Below are positions 32,426 to 41,182 of a DNA stretch of 64,000 bases, piece by piece. Positions within the stretch are counted from its first letter, which is position 1. Every line of letters starts with the position of its first letter. The stretch is from CAYUIS01 sp964444825 (GTDB taxonomy: Bacteria > Chloroflexota > Anaerolineae > B4-G1): NCBI GenBank assembly GCA_964444825.1, contig CAYUIS010000005.1, forward strand, positions 3,003-67,002, written 5' to 3'. A program made the translations under genes and the position numbers. Below the pieces are notes generated by a model. That model was not told the origin of the DNA and did no database searches. It saw only the letters and a list, made by a program, of their open reading frames with translations.

Positions 32426-33087
32426 ATGATCTACTTTGACAACGCGGCCACCTCCTGGCCCAAGCCGCCTGGCGTGGCCGAGGCAATGGGGAACTTTTTG
32501 GAAGCGGTCTGGGTTTCACCGGTCACAAGTCGCTGGGCGGCCCGATGGGCACCGGGGGCCTGATCGTGGGCGAGCGGGTGGACGAGACGCAGTTCGAACC
32601 GCAGGTGCGCGGCGGCACAGGCAGCCACTCGGAGCACGAGAGGCAGCCCGACTTTTTGCCCGATATGCGCGAGAGCGGTACGCCCAACGTCGTGGGAATG
32701 GCCGGATTGCAGGTGGACGTACGCTGGGTGCTGGAACGGGGCGTGGAGGCGATCCGCGCCCACGAGGTAACGCTGACTCACGCGCTGATCGAGGGACTGA
32801 GGGTGATTCCTGGCGTGGCCGTCTACGGGGCGCTAGATGCGGAGCTACAGACGGCGACGGTTTCATTCAACATCGAAAATATGCCACCTTCAGAGGCAGG
32901 GCTACGGCTGGACGACGAGTATGGTATAATGTGCCGCGTGGGGCTACACTGCGCACCGGCGGCTCACAGAACGCTTGGCACGTTCCCGGTCGGCACGGTG
33001 CGTTTCGGACTGGGGGCTTTTAGCACCTTGGGTGAGGTAGAGACGGCCCTAGGCGCTGTGCGCCAACTTGCTCAGGAGGCCAGATGA
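32426..33087 (+). pseudogene. Cysteine desulfurase/selenocysteine-lyase-like gene with internal deletion
   Basis: The N-terminus MIYFDNAATSWPKPPGV (ATG 32426) is classic for class-V PLP desulfurases. After about 28 codons the sequence jumps, near 32510, to the region around the PLP lysine (GFTGHKSLGGPMGTGG) in another frame, then continues normally to the C-terminus at 33087. About 170 residues of the usual protein are missing. The intact C-terminal frame keeps the active-site loop cysteine (RVGLHCAPAAHRTLGT). Either the gene is broken in this genome or the assembly collapsed here. These enzymes mobilise S or Se from cysteine/selenocysteine. The stop overlaps the DUF3343 start (ATGA). Confidence 0.8.
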
Positions 33088-33311
33088 GCGGCAGCCAGTA
33101 CGCTGTTTTTCTGGTCTACTCAACCAGCTACGCGCTGCGGGCCGAAAAGGTCCTGCAGAAGGCGGGGATCGCCTGCAAACTGATTCCCGTCCCCCGCCAC
33201 CTTAGCTCTGACTGTGGCGTGTGCATCCGTATTGACCAGGCCGACCAGGAGACGGCGCTTCAGGCGCTAGAAGCGGCCAGGGTGCAGATAGAAGGGGTTC
33301 ACGAGCTATAA
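33084..33311 (+). CDS. DUF3343 protein, putative S/Se carrier
   Basis: 75 residues. The pattern FLVYSTSYALRAEKVLQKAGI ... PRHLSSDCGVCIRI is DUF3343, with the conserved C-G-x-C-like pair (DCGVCIR) that could carry a persulfide or selenide. Such genes often accompany selenium-related desulfurases and SelD. The start overlaps the upstream stop (ATGA), so the two were co-translated. Confidence 0.88.
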   Translation: MSGSQYAVFLVYSTSYALRAEKVLQKAGIACKLIPVPRHLSSDCGVCIRIDQADQETALQALEAARVQIEGVHEL

Positions 33312-33315
33312 TAGC

Positions 33316-34089
33316 ATGTCTGCTCCAACAATCGCGCTTTCCGCTCATTGGCATACATATCCTGATCGGTTCGAGTGGATAATGGAGCATGGGTTTGCGG
33401 TGGAGTATTCGCCTAATCCGCGGGCGTTCGATCGGCTTCCTACGCACATAGATCCCTTTCTCGAAGCGGGCGTCGCTGTACGATATCATGGATTCTTTCC
33501 ACGCCACGAGTTTGGGCACGCTGACGCGGCCACCGCCGAGCGGGCCGTCCACGCTCATCTGTCGGCCTTGGAGGCGATGCAGGGCCGAGGAGAGCAGGTC
33601 ATTACCTTCCACATCGGCCTCAATCCAGAGATTCCGCTCGATCCCGGCCGGGCCTTGACGAATCTCTCGCGGCTGGTCCGGCATGCGCGCGACCTGGGCA
33701 TCACCGTCTGTCTGGAGAATCTGCGCCGGGGTCCTACCAGCGATCCTGAGACCGTCGTCAAGTGGGCGCGTGAATCCGGCGCTATGATCACCCTGGATGT
33801 CGGGCATGCTGTCTCCTGCCAGCGCGTCCAAGACGGCGAGTTGACACCACTCGATTTCGTCGAGATCTTTGCTGATCGGCTGAGGGAGGCGCACATGTAC
33901 GAGCGGGAGACGGACCGGCATTACCCCCCACAGGATATGATCCTCCTCGGACCGATCGTTGACCGCCTAATGACCACGCAGTGCGGCTGGTGGACGATCG
34001 AGCTGGACGATTTGAATGAGGCGTTGGCGACCAGAAACCTGTTGACCGACCATCTCCAGGCCAATCATCCGCTGGGCTCCGCCAGGTGA
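33316..34089 (+). CDS. TIM-barrel sugar-phosphate isomerase/AP-endonuclease-2 family protein
   Basis: 257 residues. Metal ligands of the xylose-isomerase-like TIM barrel are visible: RYHGFFPRHE, FHIGLNPE, CLENLRRG (Glu), LDVGHAVS (Asp-His) and AHMYER. Members include inosose and hydroxypyruvate isomerases and endonuclease IV; the exact reaction is not recognisable. It starts four bases after the DUF3343 stop and precedes selD, so it belongs to the selenium-linked cluster by position. Confidence 0.8.
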   Translation: MSAPTIALSAHWHTYPDRFEWIMEHGFAVEYSPNPRAFDRLPTHIDPFLEAGVAVRYHGFFPRHEFGHADAATAERAVHAHLSALEAMQGRGEQVITFHIGLNPEIPLDPGRALTNLSRLVRHARDLGITVCLENLRRGPTSDPETVVKWARESGAMITLDVGHAVSCQRVQDGELTPLDFVEIFADRLREAHMYERETDRHYPPQDMILLGPIVDRLMTTQCGWWTIELDDLNEALATRNLLTDHLQANHPLGSAR

Positions 34090-34202
34090 AGAGTAGTGGT
34101 GAGCTATAGTTAGGGGCGGGGAAGATAATGAGTTTGTGAGATGGGAAACCAGGGTTTCTGACAAGCCCGGGTTCTAGTTCGGGGTACGATAGAGGTGATG
34201 AT

Positions 34203-35255
34203 ATGGCGTTAGAGAAGAAAAAGATCCGTCTGACGGCGCTGGCCAGCGCCGCCGGTTGAGCGGCCAAGAAAGGGCCCGAGGCCCTGGCGCAAGTCTTGCG
34301 CCCACTGGAGGGAATGTTCACCGCCGAGCGGTATCCCAACCTGCTTGTCGGCCTGGAGGTCAGCGACGATGCTGCCGTCTACAGGATCAATGACCAGGTC
34401 GCCGTCGTCCAGACAGTCGATTTCTTCACCCCTGTGGTAGACGATCCGTACGACTATGGTGCCATCGCAGCCGCCAACGCTATGAGCGATGTCTATGCCA
34501 TGGGTGGCGAGGTAACGCTAGCGCTCAACGTATGCGGCTTCCCGCCCGATCTGCCTGCGGAGGTCGCGGGGGAGATCCTGCGCGGCGGCGCAGAAAAGAT
34601 CGCCGAGGCGGGTGGGGTACTGGCCGGCGGGCACACCATCGATGCCAAAGAACCGACCTATGGCCTGGCGGTGATGGGGCTGGTTCATCCAGACCGGGTG
34701 TGGACCAAGGGTGGCGCGCGGCCGGGCGATGCCCTCGTCCTGACCAAGCCGTTGGGTGTAGGCATGGTCACCACGGCCCTCAAAGGCGAGGTGGCCGATC
34801 CAGCGCACGTGGCCGAGGCGGTGGAGTGTATGAAGCGGCTCAATCGGGAAGGGGCGCGCCTCATCGGCCAGATTGGAGCGAACGCGTGCACCGACATCAC
34901 AGGCTTTGCCCTGCTGGGCCACGCCTCCGAGATGGCGCACAAGGGCGGCGTGCGGTTGCGGTTCTTCTTTGACGCACTTCCCTTTGTCACCGGTGCTGTG
35001 GCGTATGCCGACGACAATCTCTTCCCTGGCGGTTCCCACAACAACCAGCGGGCCTACGAACCGCACGTGGACTTTGGACCTGGTCTCTCCAAGGAGATGC
35101 AGCTTTTGCTCTTTACGCCCGAGACTTCGGGAGGTCTCCTGGCTGCCGTTTCCCCAACAAAGCTCGATGCACTCCTTGATCTGTTCACCGAGGTCGACCA
35201 TCCCTGTTGGGTCGTTGGTGAGGTGGCAGAGGGTGAGGGGATCGAGGTTTCCTAG
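34203..35255 (+). CDS. selD: Selenide, water dikinase SelD, itself a selenoprotein (Sec19)
   Basis: 350 residues if TGA at 34257-34259 is read as selenocysteine. ATG 34203 has GAGGTGAT upstream, and the peptide runs LTALASAAG-Sec-AAKKGPEAL, where Sec19 and Lys22 align with the catalytic Cys17 and Lys20 of E. coli SelD. Downstream are the ATP-binding DDAAVYRI, DFFTPVVDDP and GGHTIDAKEP motifs. SelD makes selenophosphate from selenide and ATP. A hairpin right after the UGA (34271-34285) is a candidate SECIS. Gene finders that stop at TGA would start it at 34296 and lose the active site. Confidence 0.93.
34257..34290 (+). promoter_or_regulatory. UGA(Sec) codon and candidate SECIS hairpin
   Basis: The TGA at 34257 is followed by AGGGCC/GGCCCT (34271-34276 with 34280-34285) around a CGA loop, with the apical part starting 14 bases after the UGA. 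Bacterial SECIS elements sit in just this place inside the coding region. Confidence 0.6.
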
Positions 35256-35304
35256 ACACAGCCGGCCCTCAGTGATCGCGTCTCGCGCTTTTTAGGAATT
35301 TGCG

Positions 35305-35310
35305 TATAAT
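35305..35310 (+). promoter_or_regulatory. -10 box upstream of the histidine kinase
   Basis: A consensus TATAAT, 115 bp before the gene, without a convincing -35 box. The rest of 35256-35424 shows nothing else. Confidence 0.35.
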
Positions 35311-35424
35311 ACCCATGCCAAGGCGATAGACTGTTCTTGCGTGATGGGCAGAGCTTTTGGAGATTGGGTATCCTCATTCTGCTGAATAGGGCCGAAGCAA
35401 GTACTCACCAAGAGATCCAGTGAC

Positions 35425-38400
35425 GTGAATGATCACTACATCCTTCTATTGTTTCTGCTCCTAGGAACCACAGTGGTCTCTAGCGGGCTGGCCCTGTACG
35501 CGTGGAAACGCCGTTGGACTGCTCCGGCAAAGCCATTCGCCTTTCTCTCCCGGTTGTTCGACATCGTGTCGGTGGCACGCAGTGCCGTCGTGGACAGTAT
35601 GAGTGACGGGGTGATCATACTGGATCTGCAAGAGCACATCATAGACGTCAATCCGGCCGCGGAGGACATTGTTGGCCTTTCAGCATCAGAGTTGGTCGGA
35701 CACCCAGTCACCCGGCTGAGAGACAGCAGACTGGACGGGTTTATGCGTTACGAGGGCACAGAGGAGACGCACGACGAGATAGTCGTGGGAACAGGAAGGG
35801 CCGGACGGCGCTACGATGTAAAAGTCTCGGCGCTCTATGACCAGCGTGATCACCTGAGCGGGCGACTGATCACGATTCACGACATTACGGAGCGTAAACA
35901 GGCCGCGGCCGACTTGATGGCTCAGAAGCGACTGTTTGAGAGCCTGGTGGCTATGGCCCGTGCCACCGCCAAACATACGTCCCTGGAAGCCACTCTACAG
36001 GGTGCCATAAACATGGCCACGACCCTAACCGGCGCCGAGCACGGCAATGTGGTGCTGGTGGATGGGACCGGTGTCGTGACCCACACCGCTTCGACCCGAG
36101 ACGAGGCCACTCCGACGCAGGGGACGAGGATTGTCGGGAGTGAGATAGAAGAGGGTTTGGCCAATTGGGTCGTTCAACACCGTCAGCCGGCCTTGATTCA
36201 CGACACATCTCAGGATGAGCGTTGGACCAGTTTACCCGACGCACCAAACAAGGTACGCTCGGCTCTATCTATCCCAATCGTGAGCGGGTCGGCGGTCCTA
36301 GGCGCGATCAACCTACACCATTCGGAACCGAATTACTTTAACACCGAACACGCTTACCTGATACAGTCGTCGGTCGACCAGACGGTGTTGGCTATGCGGA
36401 ACGCCCAGATGTACGATGAGCAACGTCGGCTGGCCGACCATCAGACCACCCTCTACGAAGCACTCCGTACGGTCGGGCAGCATCTTGACCCAGAGACAAT
36501 CGCTCACGTGGCCGTTGAGACAGTCGCTCGGTTGACCAATTGGCCTGGCGTTGCCGTCTTTCTGCCGCGTGATCCATCGAACGGTCTGACGGTTCAAGCT
36601 GGGGCAGGTGCGCTATCTGGCGCAGAGGGGCTATGTATTCCCCTGGGTCAAGGTATCACCGGGCGAGCCTATCGGACCGCCGAGATGCAGTATGCGTCCA
36701 ATGTGGATAGCGACCCAGACTATATAGCATACGACAACACCGATGTTGGCTTTCACAGTGAACTGGCGGTTCCCATACAACGTGGCGAGCGGTTGCTGGG
36801 TGTGCTCGACGTGACCAGTGATCGATTGGCGGCTTTTAATGCTGATGATGTCCTCTTGGCTCGATCCCTGGCGGAGGCAATTGCTCTAGCATTGGACAAC
36901 GCCGGGCTTTACGCAGAGATACGCCAGTATGCGGCAGATCTGAGCACATTGTACACTGTGGCGCGCGCAACCAGCCAGTCGCTGGTATTGGAGGACGTGC
37001 TCTCCGAGACCTTGGATGCGGCACTCGAATCACTGGACTTTGACGCTGGCCTGATCAGCTTGGTTGATCCGACAAATGAGCGGTTGTACGTGGCGGCTGA
37101 GCACGGACTGCCACAAGCTATGTCGGAGCGGCTGCACCAGGAGGGCCCGGAAGGGACTCTGTGCGCGTACGTCCACGACCGGGGCGAGGCCTTTGCCCTC
37201 GGCGACATCAAACGAGAGATACTGGAGGCAGATGAACTTGGGCCAGCAGTGAGACAGACCTTGGGTGAATTGAGCGATCTGGGCATACGTGCCTGCTCTT
37301 CTATGTCATTGTGGCACCGCGAGCGTTCTCTGGGCGCTATGAGCCTATTTGCTTTTCAACCACGCGATATCTCTTCCAAGGACGAGGTGCTGCAAACGAC
37401 TATTGGGCGGCAGATCGCCACAGCCGTGACCAACGCCCAGCTATTCCAGGCCATCGCAGACCAACGCAGCCGCCTGCAGGCCCTGATTGAATCGAGTCGG
37501 GATGGCATCATCCTTATCGGAGCAGACCAGCATATGCTGGTCGTGAACGCGCCTGCCATCAAGCTCCTACGTCTGTCCGACCAGCCGGATGAGTGGATCA
37601 ACCGCCCGATACAGGATGCCTTGAGCGTTCTAACGCACCAAGCACCACGCGCCGTGAGTGTGATCCAGGCCGAGATGGAGCGGACTCGGGCAGGGGACGA
37701 TTCACCGGGTGAAAATGAGTGCGAGGTCCCGCCCCATGCAATTCACCTGCTTAACCTACCTGTGATGGCTGGCGCGACACCACTGGGTAGGTTGCTTGTC
37801 CTGCGCGACGTGACCGAGGAACGGTTGTTGGAAAGAATGCGCGAGGATCTGGTCCACGCAATGGTGCATGATCTGCGCAATCCACTCACCGTGATCTATG
37901 GGGCACTGTCATTTCTCTCCGATTCTCTTGGTGATACGCTTTCCCCCACCGATCGCCAGTTGTGGACGATCACCCAGGACAACACAGAGGGAATGCTTCA
38001 GTTGGTTCAGTCAATACTAGAAATCAGCAGGTTGGAAGCCCGGCAGATGCCGCTCAATCGTACCTTGGCGCCACTGTCCGATACGGTGTCCGGAGTGCTA
38101 GACCTGCAGCGCCCGCTTGCAGCAGAGAAAGACATCCGTCTGGAGAGCGGCGTGGAGACCAACCTACCTCCGGTCTGGGTAGATGCGAGATTGATCGAGC
38201 GGGTGCTGCAAAACCTGGTCGGCAATGCCATCAAATTCACGCCGTCCGGCGGTGTGATCCGGGTGGAAGGCAAACTCCAGGCTGAGGATCTGGGTAGAGC
38301 CCTCGTGTCTGTCAGCGATACCGGTACGGGTATCCCACCTAAGCTTCAGGAGCGGCTGTTTCAAAAGTTTGTCACCGGTGAGCAGCAGGGACGTGGCAGT

Positions 38401-38550
38401 GGATTGGGCCTGGCTTTCTGCAAAATGGTTGTTGAGGCACACGGCGGATGTATCTGGGTGGAAGACTCGTCTGAGAGCGGCACAACCTTTGCCTTCACTT
38501 TGCCGTTTCCTTCTGACCAGACATCCTCACCCTCGGTCTCGCTGGGATAA
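35425..38550 (+). CDS. Multi-sensor histidine kinase (PAS-GAF-GAF-GAF-PAS-HisKA-HATPase)
   Basis: 1041 residues from GTG 35425. One N-terminal membrane helix (4-26), PAS (about 50-155), three GAF domains (about 175-335, 345-490, 500-670), a second PAS (about 680-800), then HisKA with the H-box MVHDLRNPLT (His about 815) and HATPase with NLVGNAIKFTP, DTGTGIP and GRGSGLGLAF. No receiver domain follows and no response regulator gene is next to it, so it is an orphan kinase. Ligands cannot be told; one GAF has a CIPLGQGITGRAY motif. Its last 56 bases overlap the convergent nitroreductase gene. Confidence 0.93.
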   Translation: MNDHYILLLFLLLGTTVVSSGLALYAWKRRWTAPAKPFAFLSRLFDIVSVARSAVVDSMSDGVIILDLQEHIIDVNPAAEDIVGLSASELVGHPVTRLRDSRLDGFMRYEGTEETHDEIVVGTGRAGRRYDVKVSALYDQRDHLSGRLITIHDITERKQAAADLMAQKRLFESLVAMARATAKHTSLEATLQGAINMATTLTGAEHGNVVLVDGTGVVTHTASTRDEATPTQGTRIVGSEIEEGLANWVVQHRQPALIHDTSQDERWTSLPDAPNKVRSALSIPIVSGSAVLGAINLHHSEPNYFNTEHAYLIQSSVDQTVLAMRNAQMYDEQRRLADHQTTLYEALRTVGQHLDPETIAHVAVETVARLTNWPGVAVFLPRDPSNGLTVQAGAGALSGAEGLCIPLGQGITGRAYRTAEMQYASNVDSDPDYIAYDNTDVGFHSELAVPIQRGERLLGVLDVTSDRLAAFNADDVLLARSLAEAIALALDNAGLYAEIRQYAADLSTLYTVARATSQSLVLEDVLSETLDAALESLDFDAGLISLVDPTNERLYVAAEHGLPQAMSERLHQEGPEGTLCAYVHDRGEAFALGDIKREILEADELGPAVRQTLGELSDLGIRACSSMSLWHRERSLGAMSLFAFQPRDISSKDEVLQTTIGRQIATAVTNAQLFQAIADQRSRLQALIESSRDGIILIGADQHMLVVNAPAIKLLRLSDQPDEWINRPIQDALSVLTHQAPRAVSVIQAEMERTRAGDDSPGENECEVPPHAIHLLNLPVMAGATPLGRLLVLRDVTEERLLERMREDLVHAMVHDLRNPLTVIYGALSFLSDSLGDTLSPTDRQLWTITQDNTEGMLQLVQSILEISRLEARQMPLNRTLAPLSDTVSGVLDLQRPLAAEKDIRLESGVETNLPPVWVDARLIERVLQNLVGNAIKFTPSGGVIRVEGKLQAEDLGRALVSVSDTGTGIPPKLQERLFQKFVTGEQQGRGSGLGLAFCKMVVEAHGGCIWVEDSSESGTTFAFTLPFPSDQTSSPSVSLG

Positions 38551-39385
38551 AGGCTGCCACGTAGGTCACACCTTGTGGCAATCCATACGTCTTCCTCAGA
38601 TCGTCGTCTCCCAGTCGTACCTCCCACTGCCCTCTGCCCTTCAGTGCAGTAGAAGCCAGCGTGAGATGGGCCATCACGATACCGCCATCTATGGGCGCGG
38701 GCCGCACCGTCGCCAGAACGAGCCGATCCAACCTAACGATAAAACGCCAGGGCTGGCGATTGTGAGCTGAGGGGGCCAAGCAGGCATGCGCCAGGATGGT
38801 AGCCAGGGTAGAGTCAGCGTCGCTGGGAAACCACGGTTCCCCCCATTTTTCGGAAAAGACAACGTCCCGCAGCGGCTTACGCCGGTGCCCGGTGGCCACT
38901 CGACGTATGATGCGGCTGTGGAAACGGCCCCAGCGGTCTTGAGCGGGATGGCCAAGGGCGCAGACGGCCGCTGCTTTCTCTCCTGCTTCCAGTCCAACGC
39001 TGTTCCCTGCCCGCTGGGCGTCGTAGGATCCGGTTACCCAACAAGTCCCCAACCCGAGTTGAGTAGCCCTCAACACAACCTGCTCCAGCACGTAGCCCAG
39101 GTCGAGCAGAGCCGCGTCGTTTTCCTCTGGAACAATGCCCACCAATAGATGAGGCGCATTGTTCACCAATCCATAGGAGCCAACCATATAGGTGAGGACC
39201 TGCTGGGTCTGTTCACTCCCGCTGATCAACGCGATGCGTGGCGGGAAGTTGCTAAGGTGATCAACTGTCTTGGGAAAAGCAAGCAGGTGCTCGCACAGCG
39301 CGGGCTCCACGGGGAGATCCTGGTAACTGCGGACGCTGCGACGCTGCCGCATCGCGACTAGGACGTCACCCTCCAGACCACTCAT
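38495..39385 (-). CDS. Nitroreductase-family protein
   Basis: 296 residues. RRSVRSYQDLPVE is the N-terminal FMN-binding motif, LEQVVLRATQLGLGTCWVTG and the late CLAPSAHNRQPWRFIV are also typical of the flavin nitroreductase fold. The arrangement, with a second FMN-type motif in the C-terminal half, resembles the larger putative TM-nitroreductase subfamily. Substrate unknown. Its start shares a base with the DUF1385 stop, so the two are coupled. Its 3' end overlaps the histidine kinase gene tail-to-tail. Confidence 0.82.
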   Translation of the reverse strand: MSGLEGDVLVAMRQRRSVRSYQDLPVEPALCEHLLAFPKTVDHLSNFPPRIALISGSEQTQQVLTYMVGSYGLVNNAPHLLVGIVPEENDAALLDLGYVLEQVVLRATQLGLGTCWVTGSYDAQRAGNSVGLEAGEKAAAVCALGHPAQDRWGRFHSRIIRRVATGHRRKPLRDVVFSEKWGEPWFPSDADSTLATILAHACLAPSAHNRQPWRFIVRLDRLVLATVRPAPIDGGIVMAHLTLASTALKGRGQWEVRLGDDDLRKTYGLPQGVTYVAAFIPARPRVRMSGQKETAK

Positions 39386-40302
39386 CAGGCTGCTATCTCT
39401 TGGCCGCCCCCCGCGTCCTGGGTGGTTCCAGAGATGATCCCCTCGTCGGCCAGTACAGCCTTCAGAGCGGCGATGGCTACTTCCAACATCTCGTCATCCG
39501 GTTCGCGGGTCGTCAAACGCTGAAGCGCCAGGTTAGGTGCGATCAGCGCTCGCATCCAAGGTCGGTCGGCCAGGCGGGCTGTGAGGCGCAGGATTTCGTA
39601 GGATATGCCGGCGATAACCGGGAGCAGGACAATCCGACTCAGCATCCGCCACACCAGCGATGGTTGATCGAAGGGGGCGAATATCAGGACGGTCAGAACG
39701 ACCAGTGTCAAGAGAAACGCAGTGCCACAGCGAGTATGAGCCGTCGAGAACCGGCGCACATCGTCCACGGACAGGGCTGCGCCCGATTCATAGGCATTGA
39801 TCGTCTTGTGTTCCGCGCCGTGATAGGCGAACACCCGCTGTATGTCAGGCATATACCCAACGGCCCAGATGTAGCCGACGACCAAACAGAGCCGAACGAC
39901 CCCTTCCACAAGACTGCTTAGCACATCGGATGCGATATAGTTCTCGAGCAGACCCACCAAGAATGAGGGCAGTACCATAAACAACCCGACGCCCAGGCCG
40001 AGCCCCAGCAAGGTGGTCACCCAAGTGACTGGGCCCGATATCGAGACCTCCTCACCCGCCGCTACATCGGCTGACATCATAAGAGCCCTAGTACCCAGGC
40101 CGAGCGCGTCCCACAACATCACCAGTCCACGCAACAAGGGTATGCGGCTGATCGGTCCGCGGTAGAGGGCCTCGTTGAGAGCTTCTGTCTCCACGACGAT
40201 ATGACCGTCAGGATGGCGCAGTGCGATGGCCATCGTCTGCGACCCCCGCATCATCACGCCCTCGATCACGGCCTGCCCTCCATAGTTGAATGGTCTACTC
40301 AA
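39385..40302 (-). CDS. DUF1385 membrane protein
   Basis: 305 residues from a TTG at 40302, chosen because GGAGGAG lies eight bases upstream and the protein then begins LSRPFNYGGQAVIEGVMMRG, the conserved DUF1385 start. Residues 40-300 contain about four to five hydrophobic helices and YHGAEHKTINAYESG plus HTRCGTAFLL, a conserved histidine/cysteine-rich pair facing a possible metal site. The family is widespread and uncharacterised. An upstream ATG at 40404 would run into repeat DNA. Confidence 0.88.
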   Translation of the reverse strand: MSRPFNYGGQAVIEGVMMRGSQTMAIALRHPDGHIVVETEALNEALYRGPISRIPLLRGLVMLWDALGLGTRALMMSADVAAGEEVSISGPVTWVTTLLGLGLGVGLFMVLPSFLVGLLENYIASDVLSSLVEGVVRLCLVVGYIWAVGYMPDIQRVFAYHGAEHKTINAYESGAALSVDDVRRFSTAHTRCGTAFLLTLVVLTVLIFAPFDQPSLVWRMLSRIVLLPVIAGISYEILRLTARLADRPWMRALIAPNLALQRLTTREPDDEMLEVAIAALKAVLADEGIISGTTQDAGGGQEIAA

Positions 40303-40366
40303 TTCGTGTTCTCCTCCGTTGGGACTGCGGCCAGGGCACCTGGTCGGCAATCCACACCTCAAATAC

Positions 40367-40443
40367 AAACGTGAAACATAAAGCGTGAAACGTGACGAGT
40401 CCATTTCAACAAGCTATCACGTTTCACGCGTCACGTTTCACGC
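40367..40443. repeat. Cluster of GTGAAAC/GTTTCAC repeats
   Basis: TCACGTTTCACGC occurs twice in direct order (40417-40429, 40431-40443), its exact inverse GCGTGAAACGTGA at 40383-40395, and a shorter AACGTGAAACAT near 40367. The 13-bp inverted pair can form a hairpin. It fills the 200-bp gap between the HNH and DUF1385 genes. Confidence 0.85.
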
Positions 40444-40502
40444 AGATAGCGGATAAACGACTGGAGCTGTCCCAGTCCCCGCGCCAGCCTCCTGTGCTGC
40501 TT

Positions 40503-41006
40503 CTACCAACCCTCCAGGTACTTTGCCCACACACCATTGCCTGCCGTGTAGCGCCCATAGAGATATTGCGCCGTGGGCCGTGGCTCACAAGGCCGACTCA
40601 GCAACTGCATCCGCGCCTCTGACAAGCTCCGGCCACCCTTCCGCCGGTTGCACTGCGGGCAAGCCGCCACCAGGTTGGTCCAAGAATGCTGTCCCCCTCG
40701 GAAACGAGGCACAACGTGATCAATCGTCAGGTGACTGCTCACCTGTCCGCAGTATTGACAGCGATACCCGTCCCGACGCAGGATCTCTCGCTTGCTGAGC
40801 CGCACACGGGGTCGGGGTCTGCGCACCACATACACCAGACGAATTACCGACGGACGCTCATAGACGCGAGATATGGTGCGAATGACTCCCCGACCGTTCT
40901 CCAGCACTGTAGCCTTGCCCGCCAGGACAAGTCCCATAGCCCGTTTCGTGTTGCAGATGTTGATCGGCTCATAGCTACCATTGAGCACTAGTACAGGCTG
41001 GTTCAT
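40503..41006 (-). CDS. HNH endonuclease
   Basis: 167 residues. The zinc-finger HNH motif is complete: CQYCG, TIDHVVPRFRGG (catalytic His), then SWTNLVAACPQCNRRKGG (Asn and second zinc pair). The N-terminus VLNGSYEPINICNTKRAMGLVLAGKA is that of a very common stand-alone HNH family in bacteria. Whether it acts in repair, defence or mobility is unknown. It has its own promoter at 41040-41068. Confidence 0.92.
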   Translation of the reverse strand: MNQPVLVLNGSYEPINICNTKRAMGLVLAGKATVLENGRGVIRTISRVYERPSVIRLVYVVRRPRPRVRLSKREILRRDGYRCQYCGQVSSHLTIDHVVPRFRGGQHSWTNLVAACPQCNRRKGGRSLSEARMQLLSRPCEPRPTAQYLYGRYTAGNGVWAKYLEGW

Positions 41007-41039
41007 TGATCTCTATCCGTGGCTTTTGCCGCAGCGGGC

Positions 41040-41068
41040 AGTATAGCATAGCTGATCAAAGTCGTCAA
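41040..41068 (-). promoter_or_regulatory. Promoter of the HNH gene
   Basis: Minus strand: TTGACG (41068-41063), 17 bp, TATACT (41045-41040) with extended TGC. The remaining bases 41069-41182 show nothing recognisable. Confidence 0.75.
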
Positions 41069-41182
41069 AGATGGGAATATCCCGGGTATTTCGTGCACCC
41101 AGAAGCATACCGCCGTCCATCCGTCCAGGTGGACGCAGTCACGGGAAATTGATCTGCAGCGAACGTCCAAGAAGGTCGTGGT

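Noticed and set aside
34203..34259. selD read as a pseudogene with a premature stop
   Set aside because: The TGA sits exactly at the catalytic Cys/Sec position with intact flanking motifs and a candidate SECIS, so recoding is the better explanation.
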